Position numbers and translations under genes: made by a program. DNA of 64,000 nt from Herbaspirillum sp. SJZ106 (GTDB taxonomy: Bacteria; Pseudomonadota; Gammaproteobacteria; Burkholderiales; Burkholderiaceae_D): NCBI RefSeq assembly GCF_006715495.1, contig NZ_VFNI01000004.1, forward strand, positions 67,013-131,012. The letters are read 5' to 3'. The notes under the pieces were generated by a model. That model was not told the DNA's origin. It saw nothing but the letters and a program-made list of their open reading frames with translations, and did no database searches. This document shows, one piece after another, positions 34,333 to 43,158 of this stretch. Position 1 is the stretch's first letter. The number at the start of each line of letters is the position of its first letter.

Positions 34333-36759
34333 ATGCAATTCTCCGAAAACTGGTTGCGCACGATGGTCAATCCGAACATGACGTCGGATGAACTCTCGCA
34401 TTTGCTGACGATGTCCGGCCTGGAAGTGGAAGAGGTGGAGCCGGTCGCGCCGCCGTTCACCAACGTGGTGGTGGGCGAAGTGCTGGAAGTGACCAAGCAT
34501 CCCGATGCCGACCGCTTGAACGTGTGCCGCGTCAACGTGCATACCGGCACCATCCTCAACATCGTGTGCGGCGCGCCCAACGTGCGCCCCGGATTGAAGG
34601 TGCCATGCGCCATGGTCGGCGCCGTGCTGCCGCCGGGCGCCGATGGCAAGCCCTTCGAGATCAAGGTCGGCAAGCTGCGCGGCGTGGAGTCGCAGGGCAT
34701 GCTGTGCTCGGCGCGCGAACTGAAGCTGTCGGAAGACCATGGCGGCCTGATGGAGCTGCCCGACGACGCGCCGGTCGGCCAGAACTTCCGTGACTACCTG
34801 CAACTGAACGACCTCAAGTTCACCATCAAGCTCACCCCCAACAAGGCCGACTGCCTGTCGGTGCTGGGCGTGGCGCGCGAAGTGTCGGCCCTGACCGGCA
34901 CGCCGCTGAAGGCGCCGGCATTCCAGCCGGTGGCCGCCAACCTGGATGAGAAGCTGCCGGTACGCATTTCCGCGCCCGACCTGTGCGGCCGCTTCGCCGG
35001 CCGCGTGATCCGCGGCCTCAACGCCAAGGCGCCGACCCCGCAATGGATGAAGCAGCGCCTGGAGCGCAGCGGCCAGCGCCCGATCTCGGCGCTGGTGGAT
35101 ATCTCCAACTACGTGATGCTGGAACTGGGCCGTCCGTCGCACGTGTTCGACCTGGACAAGATCCACGGCAGCCTGGATGTGCGCTGGGGCAAGCAGGGCG
35201 AATCGCTCAAGCTCCTCAACGGCAATACCGTGGAAGTCGACGAATGGGTCGGCGTGATCTCCGACGACCGCGAGCTCGAATCGCTGGCCGGCATCATGGG
35301 TGGCGACGCCACCGCCGTGTCGCTGGACACCGCCAATATCTACCTGGAAGCCGCCTTCTGGTTCCCGCAGTCGATCCAGGGTCGCGCCCGTCGCTACAAT
35401 TTCTCGACCGATGCCGCGCACCGTTTCGAACGGGGCGTCGACTTCGCCACCGTGGTCGAACATATCGAGCGCATCACCGCGCTGCTGGTCGAGATCTGCG
35501 GCACGCCCGATACCAAGATCGGTCCGGTCGACGACCAGGTCGTCAACCTGCCCAAGCGCAATCCGGTGCAATTGCGCACCGCGCGCGCGGCCAAGGTGAT
35601 CGGGGTTGACATCACCGACGCGATGGTGGCCGACATCTTCACGCGCCTGGGCTTGCAATTCACGCAAGAGCCCGGCCTGTTCTCGGTGACGCCGCCGTCC
35701 TACCGTTTCGACCTCGAGATCGAGGAAGACCTGATCGAAGAGGTCGCGCGCGTCTACGGCTTCGAGAACATTCCGGCGTTGCCGCCGGTAGCGGCCAACG
35801 CCATGCGCATCGCGCCGGAAGCGTCGCGTTCCCTGTTTGCGATCCGCCGCCTGCTGGCCGACCAGGATTATCAGGAAGTGGTCAATTTCAGTTTCGTCGA
35901 AACGGCATGGGAAGCGGATTTCGCCGGCAATGCCGATCCGATCAGGCTGCTCAATCCTATCGCCAGCCAGATGGGCGTCATGCGCTCATCGCTCATCGCC
36001 GGCCTGGTGGCCAATGCGCGCTACAACATCAATCGCAAGGCCGGGCGCATTCGCGTGTTTGAAGTCGGTGCGGTATTTGCCAGGAACCCGGCCATCGCCG
36101 ACGGCCCGCTGTCGGTGGCCGGCTTCGAGCAGCCCAAGCGCGTCGGCGCGCTGGCCTATGGGCCGGTGGCTGAAGAGCAGTGGGGCCAGCCCAGCCGCAA
36201 TGTGGATTTCTTCGACGTCAAGGCCGATCTGGAAGCCTTGTTTGCGCCGCGCACGCTGCGTTTTTCCAAGGTTGAGCATCCGGCCCTGCATCCGGGCCGT
36301 TCGGCCAGCGTGATGCTGGGCGAAGAAGTGATCGGCGTGATCGGCGAATTGCACCCCAAGTGGCAGCAGAAGTACGACCTGCCATTGCCGCCGGTGGTGT
36401 TCGAAGTGAGTGCTGATGCACTGCAGCAGCGCGACTTGCCGTCCTATGCCGACATCTCCAAATTCCCGGCCGTCAGCCGCGACCTCGCGCTGGTCGTCAA
36501 GCAGCCGGTGGCAGCCCAGCAACTGCTGGATATTTTCGCCGCGGAGAAGCAGGCCAATCCGGCATGCGCTATCATCCAAGCCATTGTTTTATTTGATGAA
36601 TATCAAGGCAAGGGACTGGAAAATGACGAAAAAAGCCTTGCGTTCCGATTCACCATGCAAGATACTCAAAACACCCTTCAGGATGACAAAGTCGACGTTG
36701 CGATGAGTGCACTGGTGACAGCTGCAAGCGCAAAGCTTGGCGCCAGATTGCGTGCCTGA
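34333..36759 (+). CDS. pheT: Phenylalanyl-tRNA synthetase beta subunit
   Basis: Non-catalytic partner that binds tRNA and edits misacylated Tyr-tRNA. The 808-residue protein shows the N-terminal tRNA-binding (EMAP-like) domain with [15 protein letters not shown] and [14 protein letters not shown]. The B3/B4 editing region ([19 protein letters not shown]) and the B5 domain follow. The C terminus is a ferredoxin-like anticodon-binding domain ([14 protein letters not shown]). Confidence 0.98.
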   Translation: MQFSENWLRTMVNPNMTSDELSHLLTMSGLEVEEVEPVAPPFTNVVVGEVLEVTKHPDADRLNVCRVNVHTGTILNIVCGAPNVRPGLKVPCAMVGAVLPPGADGKPFEIKVGKLRGVESQGMLCSARELKLSEDHGGLMELPDDAPVGQNFRDYLQLNDLKFTIKLTPNKADCLSVLGVAREVSALTGTPLKAPAFQPVAANLDEKLPVRISAPDLCGRFAGRVIRGLNAKAPTPQWMKQRLERSGQRPISALVDISNYVMLELGRPSHVFDLDKIHGSLDVRWGKQGESLKLLNGNTVEVDEWVGVISDDRELESLAGIMGGDATAVSLDTANIYLEAAFWFPQSIQGRARRYNFSTDAAHRFERGVDFATVVEHIERITALLVEICGTPDTKIGPVDDQVVNLPKRNPVQLRTARAAKVIGVDITDAMVADIFTRLGLQFTQEPGLFSVTPPSYRFDLEIEEDLIEEVARVYGFENIPALPPVAANAMRIAPEASRSLFAIRRLLADQDYQEVVNFSFVETAWEADFAGNADPIRLLNPIASQMGVMRSSLIAGLVANARYNINRKAGRIRVFEVGAVFARNPAIADGPLSVAGFEQPKRVGALAYGPVAEEQWGQPSRNVDFFDVKADLEALFAPRTLRFSKVEHPALHPGRSASVMLGEEVIGVIGELHPKWQQKYDLPLPPVVFEVSADALQQRDLPSYADISKFPAVSRDLALVVKQPVAAQQLLDIFAAEKQANPACAIIQAIVLFDEYQGKGLENDEKSLAFRFTMQDTQNTLQDDKVDVAMSALVTAASAKLGARLRA

Positions 36760-36822
36760 TGTGAGTCCCCGAAAAATAATTACGGACCGGAACCGGTAAC
36801 ACGGACCAAGCCATTCATCGCC

Positions 36823-37236
36823 ATGAACAACGTGAATTCAAACGAATTTCAATCCGTGCTGGATGCCGACCTGCAACGCGCCGTGCTGGAATCCCAGGCG
36901 CGCTCGCAGGCCGAGAAAAACCTGCCGACCCTGACCAAGGCCGAACTGGCCGAACTTTTATTTGAACAGGTCGGTCTGAACAAGCGCGAAGCAAAAGACA
37001 TGGTGGAAACCTTTTTCGATGAGATTCGCAACGCGCTTGAGCGCGGCGAGGCGGTCAAGCTGTCCGGATTCGGCAACTTCCAGTTGCGCGACAAGCCCCA
37101 GCGCCCGGGCCGCAACCCCAAGACCGGCGAAGAAATTCCCATTACGGCAAGGCGCGTGGTCACGTTCCACGCCAGCCAGAAATTGAAGGAAATGGTGGAG
37201 CTCTCCAGCGGCAACTCCGTTGAACTGTCCGTCTAA
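36823..37236 (+). CDS. ihfA: Integration host factor alpha subunit, N-terminally extended
   Basis: Sequence-preferring DNA-bending protein acting as a heterodimer with IhfB. The HU/IHF fold begins near [22 protein letters not shown] and contains [20 protein letters not shown] with the DNA-intercalating Pro arm and [17 protein letters not shown]. At 137 residues it is longer than the roughly 100-residue E. coli protein, owing to about 36 polar residues before the fold. The ATG at 36823 is the only good start upstream of the fold. Its place after pheT and before the MerR-type gene is conserved in proteobacteria. Confidence 0.96.
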   Translation: MNNVNSNEFQSVLDADLQRAVLESQARSQAEKNLPTLTKAELAELLFEQVGLNKREAKDMVETFFDEIRNALERGEAVKLSGFGNFQLRDKPQRPGRNPKTGEEIPITARRVVTFHASQKLKEMVELSSGNSVELSV

Positions 37237-37239
37237 TCT

Positions 37240-37641
37240 ATGAACGATCGTGTCAACAAACCTGCGGCAATCGTCTTGCCGCCGATTCCCGCCAAGCGCT
37301 ATTTCACGATCGGCGAAGTCAGCGAATTGTGCGGCGTCAAGCCGCACGTGCTGCGCTACTGGGAGCAGGAATTCACCCAGTTGAAGCCGGTCAAGCGCCG
37401 CGGCAACCGCCGCTATTACCAGCATCATGAAGTGCTGCTGATCCGCCGCATCCGCGAGCTGCTGTACGAGCAGGGCTTTACCATCAGCGGCGCGCGCAAC
37501 AAACTGGACGGAAGCAATGAAGCTGAGCAGGCCGACCTTTCCGGCAAGCCGACCGTCAGCCTGGATGAGGCGGGCATCGAGAAGATGCGCGAAGAACTGC
37601 GCGCGGTGCTGCATATCCTGAAACCCGGGATGCTTGCCTGA
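37240..37641 (+). CDS. MerR-family transcriptional regulator
   Basis: A 133-residue regulator with a winged helix-turn-helix (RYFTIGEVSELCGVKPHVLRYWEQEF ... RRGNRRYYQHHEVLLIRRIRELLYEQG) and a short C-terminal helical part. There are no metal-binding Cys residues in the tail. MerR-type genes of this kind, next to ihfA, are nearly universal in beta- and gammaproteobacteria, with no agreed function. It starts 3 bp after ihfA. Confidence 0.93.
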   Translation: MNDRVNKPAAIVLPPIPAKRYFTIGEVSELCGVKPHVLRYWEQEFTQLKPVKRRGNRRYYQHHEVLLIRRIRELLYEQGFTISGARNKLDGSNEAEQADLSGKPTVSLDEAGIEKMREELRAVLHILKPGMLA

Positions 37642-37670
37642 TTTTCGCCGATCTGGTGGCGAACAAGAAG

Positions 37671-37696
37671 ACGCTGCATGATGCAGCGTTTTTTTA
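37671..37696 (+). terminator. Terminator of the thrS-merR operon
   Basis: ACGCTGC (37671-37677) / GCAGCGT (37683-37689) with loop ATGAT and a run of T. Confidence 0.92.
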
Positions 37697-37748
37697 TGGA
37701 GACGCCGCTTGCGAGGGCGCGATGCCGACGTCGCGAAAGGATAAACAT

Positions 37749-38279
37749 ATGAAATATCAATGGCGGCCCATGGCGGCCGCGGACCTGCCGGCGGTCATGG
37801 CCATGGCTGCTGTCGTGCATGCAGGCTATTTCGAAGAGCAACGGGTGTTTGCCGAACGCCTGGCATTGTTCGCGCCAGGATGCTGGATCGCCCAATGCGT
37901 GGATGGCGTGCTGCCGGCGCAAGCGGTCGGCTATGCGGTGATGCACCCGGCGCGCTTGGGGCAGCCGCCGGCGCTCAATTCCCTCCTGCAAGCGCTGGAC
38001 GATCGTGCCGATTGCCTCTACCTGCATGATGTGGCCCTGCTTGCCGATGCGCGCGGAGCGGGGCTTGGCCGTGCCTTGTTGCAGATCCTGCGCGAGCAGA
38101 TGCGGCGCGCCGGCCTCAAGCAGGCGGCGCTGGTCGCCGTGCACAATTCCAGGCCGTATTGGGAAGCGGCGGGCTTCGCCGTCCTGCCGCAGGCGCCGGC
38201 AGCATTGCTGGAAAAACTGGCGAGCTACGATGCGCAGGCCGCCTACATGGTCATGGCGCCGGACGACCTCATCGGGTAA
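37749..38279 (+). CDS. GNAT-family N-acetyltransferase
   Basis: A 176-residue protein with the acetyl-CoA-binding signature LHDVALLADARGAGLGRALLQIL (R/Q-x-x-G-x-G/A type) and the terminal motif AVHNSRPYWEAAGFAVLP. The substrate cannot be told. The ATG at 37749 (MKYQWRPM) has CGAAAGG 8 bases upstream. Its neighbours are a MerR-type regulator and a convergent PAP2 phosphatase. Confidence 0.9.
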   Translation: MKYQWRPMAAADLPAVMAMAAVVHAGYFEEQRVFAERLALFAPGCWIAQCVDGVLPAQAVGYAVMHPARLGQPPALNSLLQALDDRADCLYLHDVALLADARGAGLGRALLQILREQMRRAGLKQAALVAVHNSRPYWEAAGFAVLPQAPAALLEKLASYDAQAAYMVMAPDDLIG

Positions 38280-38352
38280 GCGCGCAGGGTAACGGTGTAC
38301 AACGCCAGGCCATCTGCAATGCCGGAGCCGACATTGCCGGTTGCCTGCCGCT

Positions 38353-39036
38353 TTAAAGCGGCTCGGTGCGGATAAACGCCTGCTCGCGGCCCGACAACTT
38401 CATCGCCACCTCCTCAAGCAGGTCATGGGTCGGAGCAGGTTTGCCGAGCACGCCCAGCAACAGTGCAGCAACGAGCACGGCGGGTGTCCATTTCGCCGAG
38501 AGCGGGCCTGGCGCAAAATCGTAACCCCGGCAAAAAAACCATGCGGCCGCCGCACCGGTCAGCAGGCCGGCAATGACTTCCGATTCCGAGTGCATGTGCA
38601 GCAGCAGGCGCGATACGCCGACGGTCAGCGCCAGCGCGGTGGCAATGCCCAGCAGCGCCAGGTGCAGGTGCGATGCGCGATCCCGGCCGAGCAGGAATGC
38701 CGATGCCAGGTAGACTGCCGTCGCCGAGGCGGTATGGCCGCTGATGCCGGTGAAATTGAAGAGGGGCGGGCGGATATTCCAGCCCATGAACAGGAGCTTG
38801 CTGACGACCACCAGCAGCATCGCGCAAAAGAAATAAAAAAGCCATCGGGCAGCCTGTTTCCAGGCGCCGTTCAATGCGAGCCAGGCTGAAAGAACCAGGG
38901 CGCCGGGGACAGTGACGGCACTGTCGCCAAAGAAAGTGACTGCATTCCAGATCATCATCGATAAGTCAAAAGAGAAGCGAAGTTGTTCAAGCGCGGCCAG
39001 CGTTATCGTCGCCGGCGCCGCAGGTTGGCGCGCCAT
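38353..39036 (-). CDS. PAP2-family membrane phosphatase
   Basis: A 227-residue protein with about five hydrophobic segments and the three phosphatase motifs: a first motif of form KLLFMGWNIRP, then SGHTASA, then SRLLLHMHSESEVIAG. Such enzymes dephosphorylate lipid pyrophosphates or phosphatidic acid. Recycling of undecaprenyl pyrophosphate is a possible role beside an EPS locus, but this is inference. The start at 39036 (MARQPAA) is the best ATG. It converges on the acetyltransferase gene and is transcribed away from the EPS locus. Confidence 0.88.
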   Translation of the reverse strand: MARQPAAPATITLAALEQLRFSFDLSMMIWNAVTFFGDSAVTVPGALVLSAWLALNGAWKQAARWLFYFFCAMLLVVVSKLLFMGWNIRPPLFNFTGISGHTASATAVYLASAFLLGRDRASHLHLALLGIATALALTVGVSRLLLHMHSESEVIAGLLTGAAAAWFFCRGYDFAPGPLSAKWTPAVLVAALLLGVLGKPAPTHDLLEEVAMKLSGREQAFIRTEPL

Positions 39037-39393
39037 GCATTGGCCCCGTGGCAAGTGTGCCAGTTACGGCAGACCTGGGGGCGTGCGGGATGGAGTGTTT
39101 TGGCGCGCAAGAATTCACCGCAATCTCATCGGGCGTGCTCATGCAGGAGTAATTTTCGGCATCTCGTCGCATTGTCCTACAGCGCATGTGGGTATCTGCT
39201 GATTGACTTTTTTTCGCCAATTTTCCTACCACATTAATTTTCATATTGCAATAATTTTTCAACATTTTTTTTGCTTAAATGTAGAAAATGATGCATGATG
39301 ACATCTGACTTTTTTCTGTTGCGATGCAGCAATGAGGCTGTTTGAAAAATCTCATTTATTGCGATACTCACAACAAAAAGGAATATTAGCAGA
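39037..39393 (+). promoter_or_regulatory. AT-rich control region before the EPS locus
   Basis: 357 bp between divergent genes. From about 39195 to 39393 it is markedly AT-rich relative to the window, with several T runs, and it ends with AAAAAGGAATATT before the epsL-like start. It probably contains the main EPS promoter. No convincing sigma-70 or sigma-54 pair could be assigned by eye. Confidence 0.45.
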
Positions 39394-40632
39394 ATGATTT
39401 TGCGGTTTTCATCCGTTTTTCCCGGCCGTTCAGGCAGCCCCTTGATCGCTCTCGCAGCCTTGGGGATGCTGCATCCGGCCTGCGCGGCCGATGCCGACGG
39501 CAAGGTTGTCACGCCTTATGTGCAGTACTCGATTCTCTATGACGATAATTTGCTGCGTCTGCGCAATGAAAGTGCCGCGCTGTCCGCAGTCGGCACTACG
39601 CAGATGTCCGATTATGCGCGCACTGCCGTCGGCGGGATCAAGATCGACAAGTCGATCAGCCGCCAGCGCATCATGCTCGATGCGAGCTTGAATCGGACCG
39701 ATTTCGATTATTTCAGGCAGTTCGATAACAGCGGCAAGGACTTGAAGGCGGATTGGGGTTGGACGGCCGGCAACTATCTGTCCGGCGATGTCGGCTATGT
39801 CTATTCCGAGGCGCTGACCCCATTCCAGAATTTCCGGGTGTTCGAGAAGAACATGCGGACCCAGAAAACAAGCTATGCGACGGCTGCATGGCGCATGCAT
39901 CCGGACTGGACCCTGCGCACGCAATTTACGCGCTTCAGCCTGGATTACGACTTGGCGTCGCAACTGTCCAATACGCTGGAGCAGAACTCGGCCGAGCTGG
40001 GCCTGGACTACACCGCGCGCAGCGGCAGTGTGGCGGGCATCCAATTGCGCCATTCGCGCGGTACTTTCCCGTACTCCACCGTCATCAGCGGCACCGAAAT
40101 CAACAACTCGTTCAAGCAGGATGAGATCAAGGCGAAGGTCCTGTGGCTGTTCAGCGGCAAGACGCGCTTGCAGTTCCTGGGCGGCTGGGTTGACCGCAAG
40201 CGCGACATGTCCGGCGCGGCCGATTATTCGGGCTTCAATGCGCGCGCGATTGCAGACTGGGCAGTCACCGGCCAGACCCTGTTGACCGTCAACCTGTGGC
40301 GTGAAATCGGCGGCTTGAGCGATGTCGATGCGAACTATGCGCTGACCAACGGCGTCAGCCTCGGCGCGAAACTGCAATCTTCCGACAAGCTGCGTTTCGA
40401 CGGTTTCCTGGATGTTGAAAAGCGCAATTACAACGGTGCGGCAGTCATTACCGGCGTGACGCCATCGTCCCGCCGCGACAAGTATGAAAGGGCCAGCCTG
40501 AGCGTGACTTACTCGCCGACAACATCGTTGTCACTGATCGGCTCGATCTTTCGAGAACATCTGCAGTCGAACATCGATAGTCTGGGTTACGTCTCCAATG
40601 GTGTGGCGGTCACAACACGCTATGAGTTCTGA
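39394..40632 (+). CDS. epsL: EpsL-like outer-membrane beta-barrel of EPS export
   Basis: A 412-residue protein with a signal peptide (cut near HPACAADADG) followed by alternating amphipathic beta strands to the C-terminal aromatic residue (TTRYEF), as expected of an outer-membrane barrel. It has the N-terminal pattern PYVQYSILYDDNLLRL and resembles EpsL of exosortase-B-associated EPS loci (family recognition from memory, moderate certainty). It is the first gene of the EPS locus, 8 bp before the priming transferase. A role as outer-membrane exit channel is inferred. Confidence 0.82.
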   Translation: MILRFSSVFPGRSGSPLIALAALGMLHPACAADADGKVVTPYVQYSILYDDNLLRLRNESAALSAVGTTQMSDYARTAVGGIKIDKSISRQRIMLDASLNRTDFDYFRQFDNSGKDLKADWGWTAGNYLSGDVGYVYSEALTPFQNFRVFEKNMRTQKTSYATAAWRMHPDWTLRTQFTRFSLDYDLASQLSNTLEQNSAELGLDYTARSGSVAGIQLRHSRGTFPYSTVISGTEINNSFKQDEIKAKVLWLFSGKTRLQFLGGWVDRKRDMSGAADYSGFNARAIADWAVTGQTLLTVNLWREIGGLSDVDANYALTNGVSLGAKLQSSDKLRFDGFLDVEKRNYNGAAVITGVTPSSRRDKYERASLSVTYSPTTSLSLIGSIFREHLQSNIDSLGYVSNGVAVTTRYEF

Positions 40633-40640
40633 GGTCCGAA

Positions 40641-42053
40641 ATGAATGAGATCCATGACCACTTGCCCTTGCCGAACATCAAGCCGAATTCGGTGGCGTTG
40701 CTTTTCAAGCGTTTCCTGGAACCCTCGCTTGTCGTTTCCTGCCTGTGGCTGATCGCCAAGATCGAACGGCAACCTTTCAGCGGCGATTATTGGGTGCTGG
40801 CCATCATGGCGTTTTTCGCCAGTTCCTACATCTTCGGGGAAATGCACGGGCGGCGCTTGCGGCACAACCCCAAAAGCGTGCGATGGATTGCGCCGATTTT
40901 CATCGACTGGCTGCTGGTCGTGGCGGTGCTCGCGGTGCTGGGTTATGTCTGCGAACTGTACAGCTTGTTCACTCTCAAGATCCTGGCGCCGTGGGTGATC
41001 GGCACGCCGTTCGGACTGGTAGTGAGCCAGCATGTGCAGTCGCGCGTCATGAAGGACATGCGCACCAAGGGCGATATCGAAAAGGCCATCATTATCGGCG
41101 TCAACCCCGCATCGCTGAAACTGGCCGAGCGCCTGGCCGACTACCCGGCGCTGATGCTCAACCTGATGGGCTACTTCGACGACCGGGCAGTGGGCCGCCA
41201 GCCCGAAGGCACCTACACGCCCCTGCTGGGGAAGATGTCCGACGTGGCGGCCTATGTACGCGAGCACGGCATCAACCGGGTCTACATCAGCATGCCGATC
41301 TCGGCGCAGCCGCGGGTGCTGCAGGTCATCGACGAATTGCAGGACACGACTGCGTCGGTCTACTTCATCCCCGACATCTACATCTTCAACCTGATCCAGG
41401 CCCGCTTCGACTATGTCGGCGGCATGGCGGTGATGGCCATCTGCGAGACGCCCTTTACCGGCATCAACAAATTCGTCAAGCGCGCCAGCGATGTCGTGCT
41501 GGCGTCGATCATCCAGCTGATGCTGCTGCCGGTGATGCTGGTGATCGCGGTCTGCGTCAAGGCGACCTCGCCCGGGCCGGTGATCTTCAAGCAACGTCGT
41601 TACGGCCTGGACGGCGAGGAAATCGTGGTCTACAAGTTCCGCTCGATGACGGTGATGGAGGATGGCGGCAGCGTGCAGCAGGCCACCAAGGGCGACATGC
41701 GCCTGACCAGGATCGGCGGTTTCCTGCGCAAGACGTCGCTGGACGAACTGCCCCAGTTCTTCAACGTCCTCCAGGGGCGCATGAGCATCGTCGGCCCGCG
41801 CCCGCATGCGGTGGCCCACAACGAGCTCTACCGCAAGCAGATCAAGGGTTACATGCTGCGCCACAAGGTCAAGCCCGGCATCACCGGCTGGGCGCAGGTC
41901 AACGGCCTGCGCGGCGAGACCGAGACGCTGGACAAGATGCGGGCGCGTATCGAATTCGACCTCGAATACCTGCGCCGCTGGTCGCTGGCATTCGACCTGT
42001 GGATCATCATGCAGACCGTGCGCATGGTGCTCAAGAAAGAGAACGCGTACTAA
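40641..42053 (+). CDS. Undecaprenyl-phosphate sugar-1-phosphate transferase (WcaJ-like)
   Basis: Starts repeat-unit assembly by moving a hexose-1-phosphate, usually glucose, onto undecaprenyl phosphate. The 470-residue protein has four N-terminal membrane spans, a nucleotide-binding-like CoA fold with AIIIGVNPASLKLAERL, a further membrane hairpin and the C-terminal catalytic domain. The latter shows KRASDVVLAS, SPGPVIFKQRRYGLDG, YKFRSMTVMEDG, LRKTSLDELPQFFNVLQG, SIVGPRPHAVAHN and PGITGWAQVNGLRGET. Glucose specificity is inferred from similarity to the glucose-transferring subgroup. Confidence 0.95.
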   Translation: MNEIHDHLPLPNIKPNSVALLFKRFLEPSLVVSCLWLIAKIERQPFSGDYWVLAIMAFFASSYIFGEMHGRRLRHNPKSVRWIAPIFIDWLLVVAVLAVLGYVCELYSLFTLKILAPWVIGTPFGLVVSQHVQSRVMKDMRTKGDIEKAIIIGVNPASLKLAERLADYPALMLNLMGYFDDRAVGRQPEGTYTPLLGKMSDVAAYVREHGINRVYISMPISAQPRVLQVIDELQDTTASVYFIPDIYIFNLIQARFDYVGGMAVMAICETPFTGINKFVKRASDVVLASIIQLMLLPVMLVIAVCVKATSPGPVIFKQRRYGLDGEEIVVYKFRSMTVMEDGGSVQQATKGDMRLTRIGGFLRKTSLDELPQFFNVLQGRMSIVGPRPHAVAHNELYRKQIKGYMLRHKVKPGITGWAQVNGLRGETETLDKMRARIEFDLEYLRRWSLAFDLWIIMQTVRMVLKKENAY

Positions 42054-42304
42054 GAAGAAAAATAGCGCGCGGCTCACGTTCGTTCGAATGGCCATGAGAT
42101 CGCCATCTGCCAATTCGAGGCGAGTTGGCCAAGACTGGCGCGCAGAACCCGCTGGAGTCAGCGCCATCGCCGTCATTCCCAGAGGCGGCCGGCAGCGCTG
42201 CTGTTGTCCACGATGCCGCAGGGCTGGGGCCGGCGCAACGAATGCCGTGGCAAGCCAGAGCCAGAATGAAAAAGATGCACAAACCGGAAAATTGGAGTCG
42301 AAAA

Positions 42305-43096
42305 ATGATGAAAAGAGTTTTGCTGTTGTTGCTCGGATTGATGATTGCAGGCTGGGGCCCGGCCTCGACTGCAGCCGACATCCCGCTGGGACCGGGCGAT
42401 GTGATCAAGGTCAGTGTCTTCGGCAGCGACGACCTCACGTTGGAAACCCGCGTCAGCGAAGCCGGCAGCATCAGCTATCCGATGATCGGCGACGTCCAGG
42501 TGGCCGGCCTGTCGCCCGCGCAGGCATCGCGCAAGATGGCCGACCTGCTGCAGAAGGGCGGTTTTCTGGTCAACCCGCAAGTCAATATCCTGGTGACGGT
42601 TCCGCAAAGCCAGATGATTTCAGTACTGGGGCAGGTGATCAAGCCTGGCCGCTATCCGCTGGACGGGCAGCGCAACGTGGCCGATGTGATCGCGCTGGCA
42701 GGCGGTGTCTCGCCCGATGGCGGCGACAGCGTGACCATCGTGCATACCGAGAATGGCCAGGTGACCAAGAAGCAGGTCGATATCTACGACCTGACCCACA
42801 ACGGCGACGGCACGGCCTTGCCTTTCGTCGGGTCTAACGACGTGGTCTATGTCGAGCGTTCGCAGAAGTTCTATATCTACGGCGAAGTGCAGCGCCCCGG
42901 CATGTACCGCCTGGAGCGCGGCACTACCTTGCTGCAGGCCTTGTCGATCGGCGGCGGCCTGACCCTGCGCGGCACCGAGCGCGGCCTGCTGGTCAAGCGC
43001 AAGACCGAAAGCGGCGAGACGCAAGAGCTCTCGCTGAAGAAGGACGACCTGTTGAAGCCGGACGATGTCGTCTACGTCAAGGAAAGCTGGTTCTGA
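42305..43096 (+). CDS. epsE: EpsE-like polysaccharide export protein (short, non-lipidated Wza homologue)
   Basis: A 263-residue periplasmic export protein: signal peptide MMKRVLLLLLGLMIAGWG...STA, then a poly-export domain (LGPGDVIKVSVFGSDDL; GSISYPMIGDVQVAG) and two SLBB domains (SVLGQVIKPGRYPL; YIYGEVQRPGMYRLERG). There is no lipobox Cys, and nothing resembling Wza's C-terminal membrane helix follows the second SLBB domain. The start at 42305 is supported by TTGGAG at 7-base spacing. Upstream ATGs would bury the signal peptide. It lies 251 bp after the priming transferase and 62 bp before the chain-length gene. Confidence 0.9.
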   Translation: MMKRVLLLLLGLMIAGWGPASTAADIPLGPGDVIKVSVFGSDDLTLETRVSEAGSISYPMIGDVQVAGLSPAQASRKMADLLQKGGFLVNPQVNILVTVPQSQMISVLGQVIKPGRYPLDGQRNVADVIALAGGVSPDGGDSVTIVHTENGQVTKKQVDIYDLTHNGDGTALPFVGSNDVVYVERSQKFYIYGEVQRPGMYRLERGTTLLQALSIGGGLTLRGTERGLLVKRKTESGETQELSLKKDDLLKPDDVVYVKESWF

Positions 43097-43158
43097 CAGC
43101 GCGGTTTCCCACCATTACCAAGTAACCCTGGCCGAACCGGCCGCGAAGAGGTAGCAAT

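Noticed and set aside
42125..42304. Upstream in-frame ATG extending the EpsE-like protein by 60 residues
   Set aside because: It would place the signal peptide internally. The ATG at 42305 has a proper ribosome-binding site.
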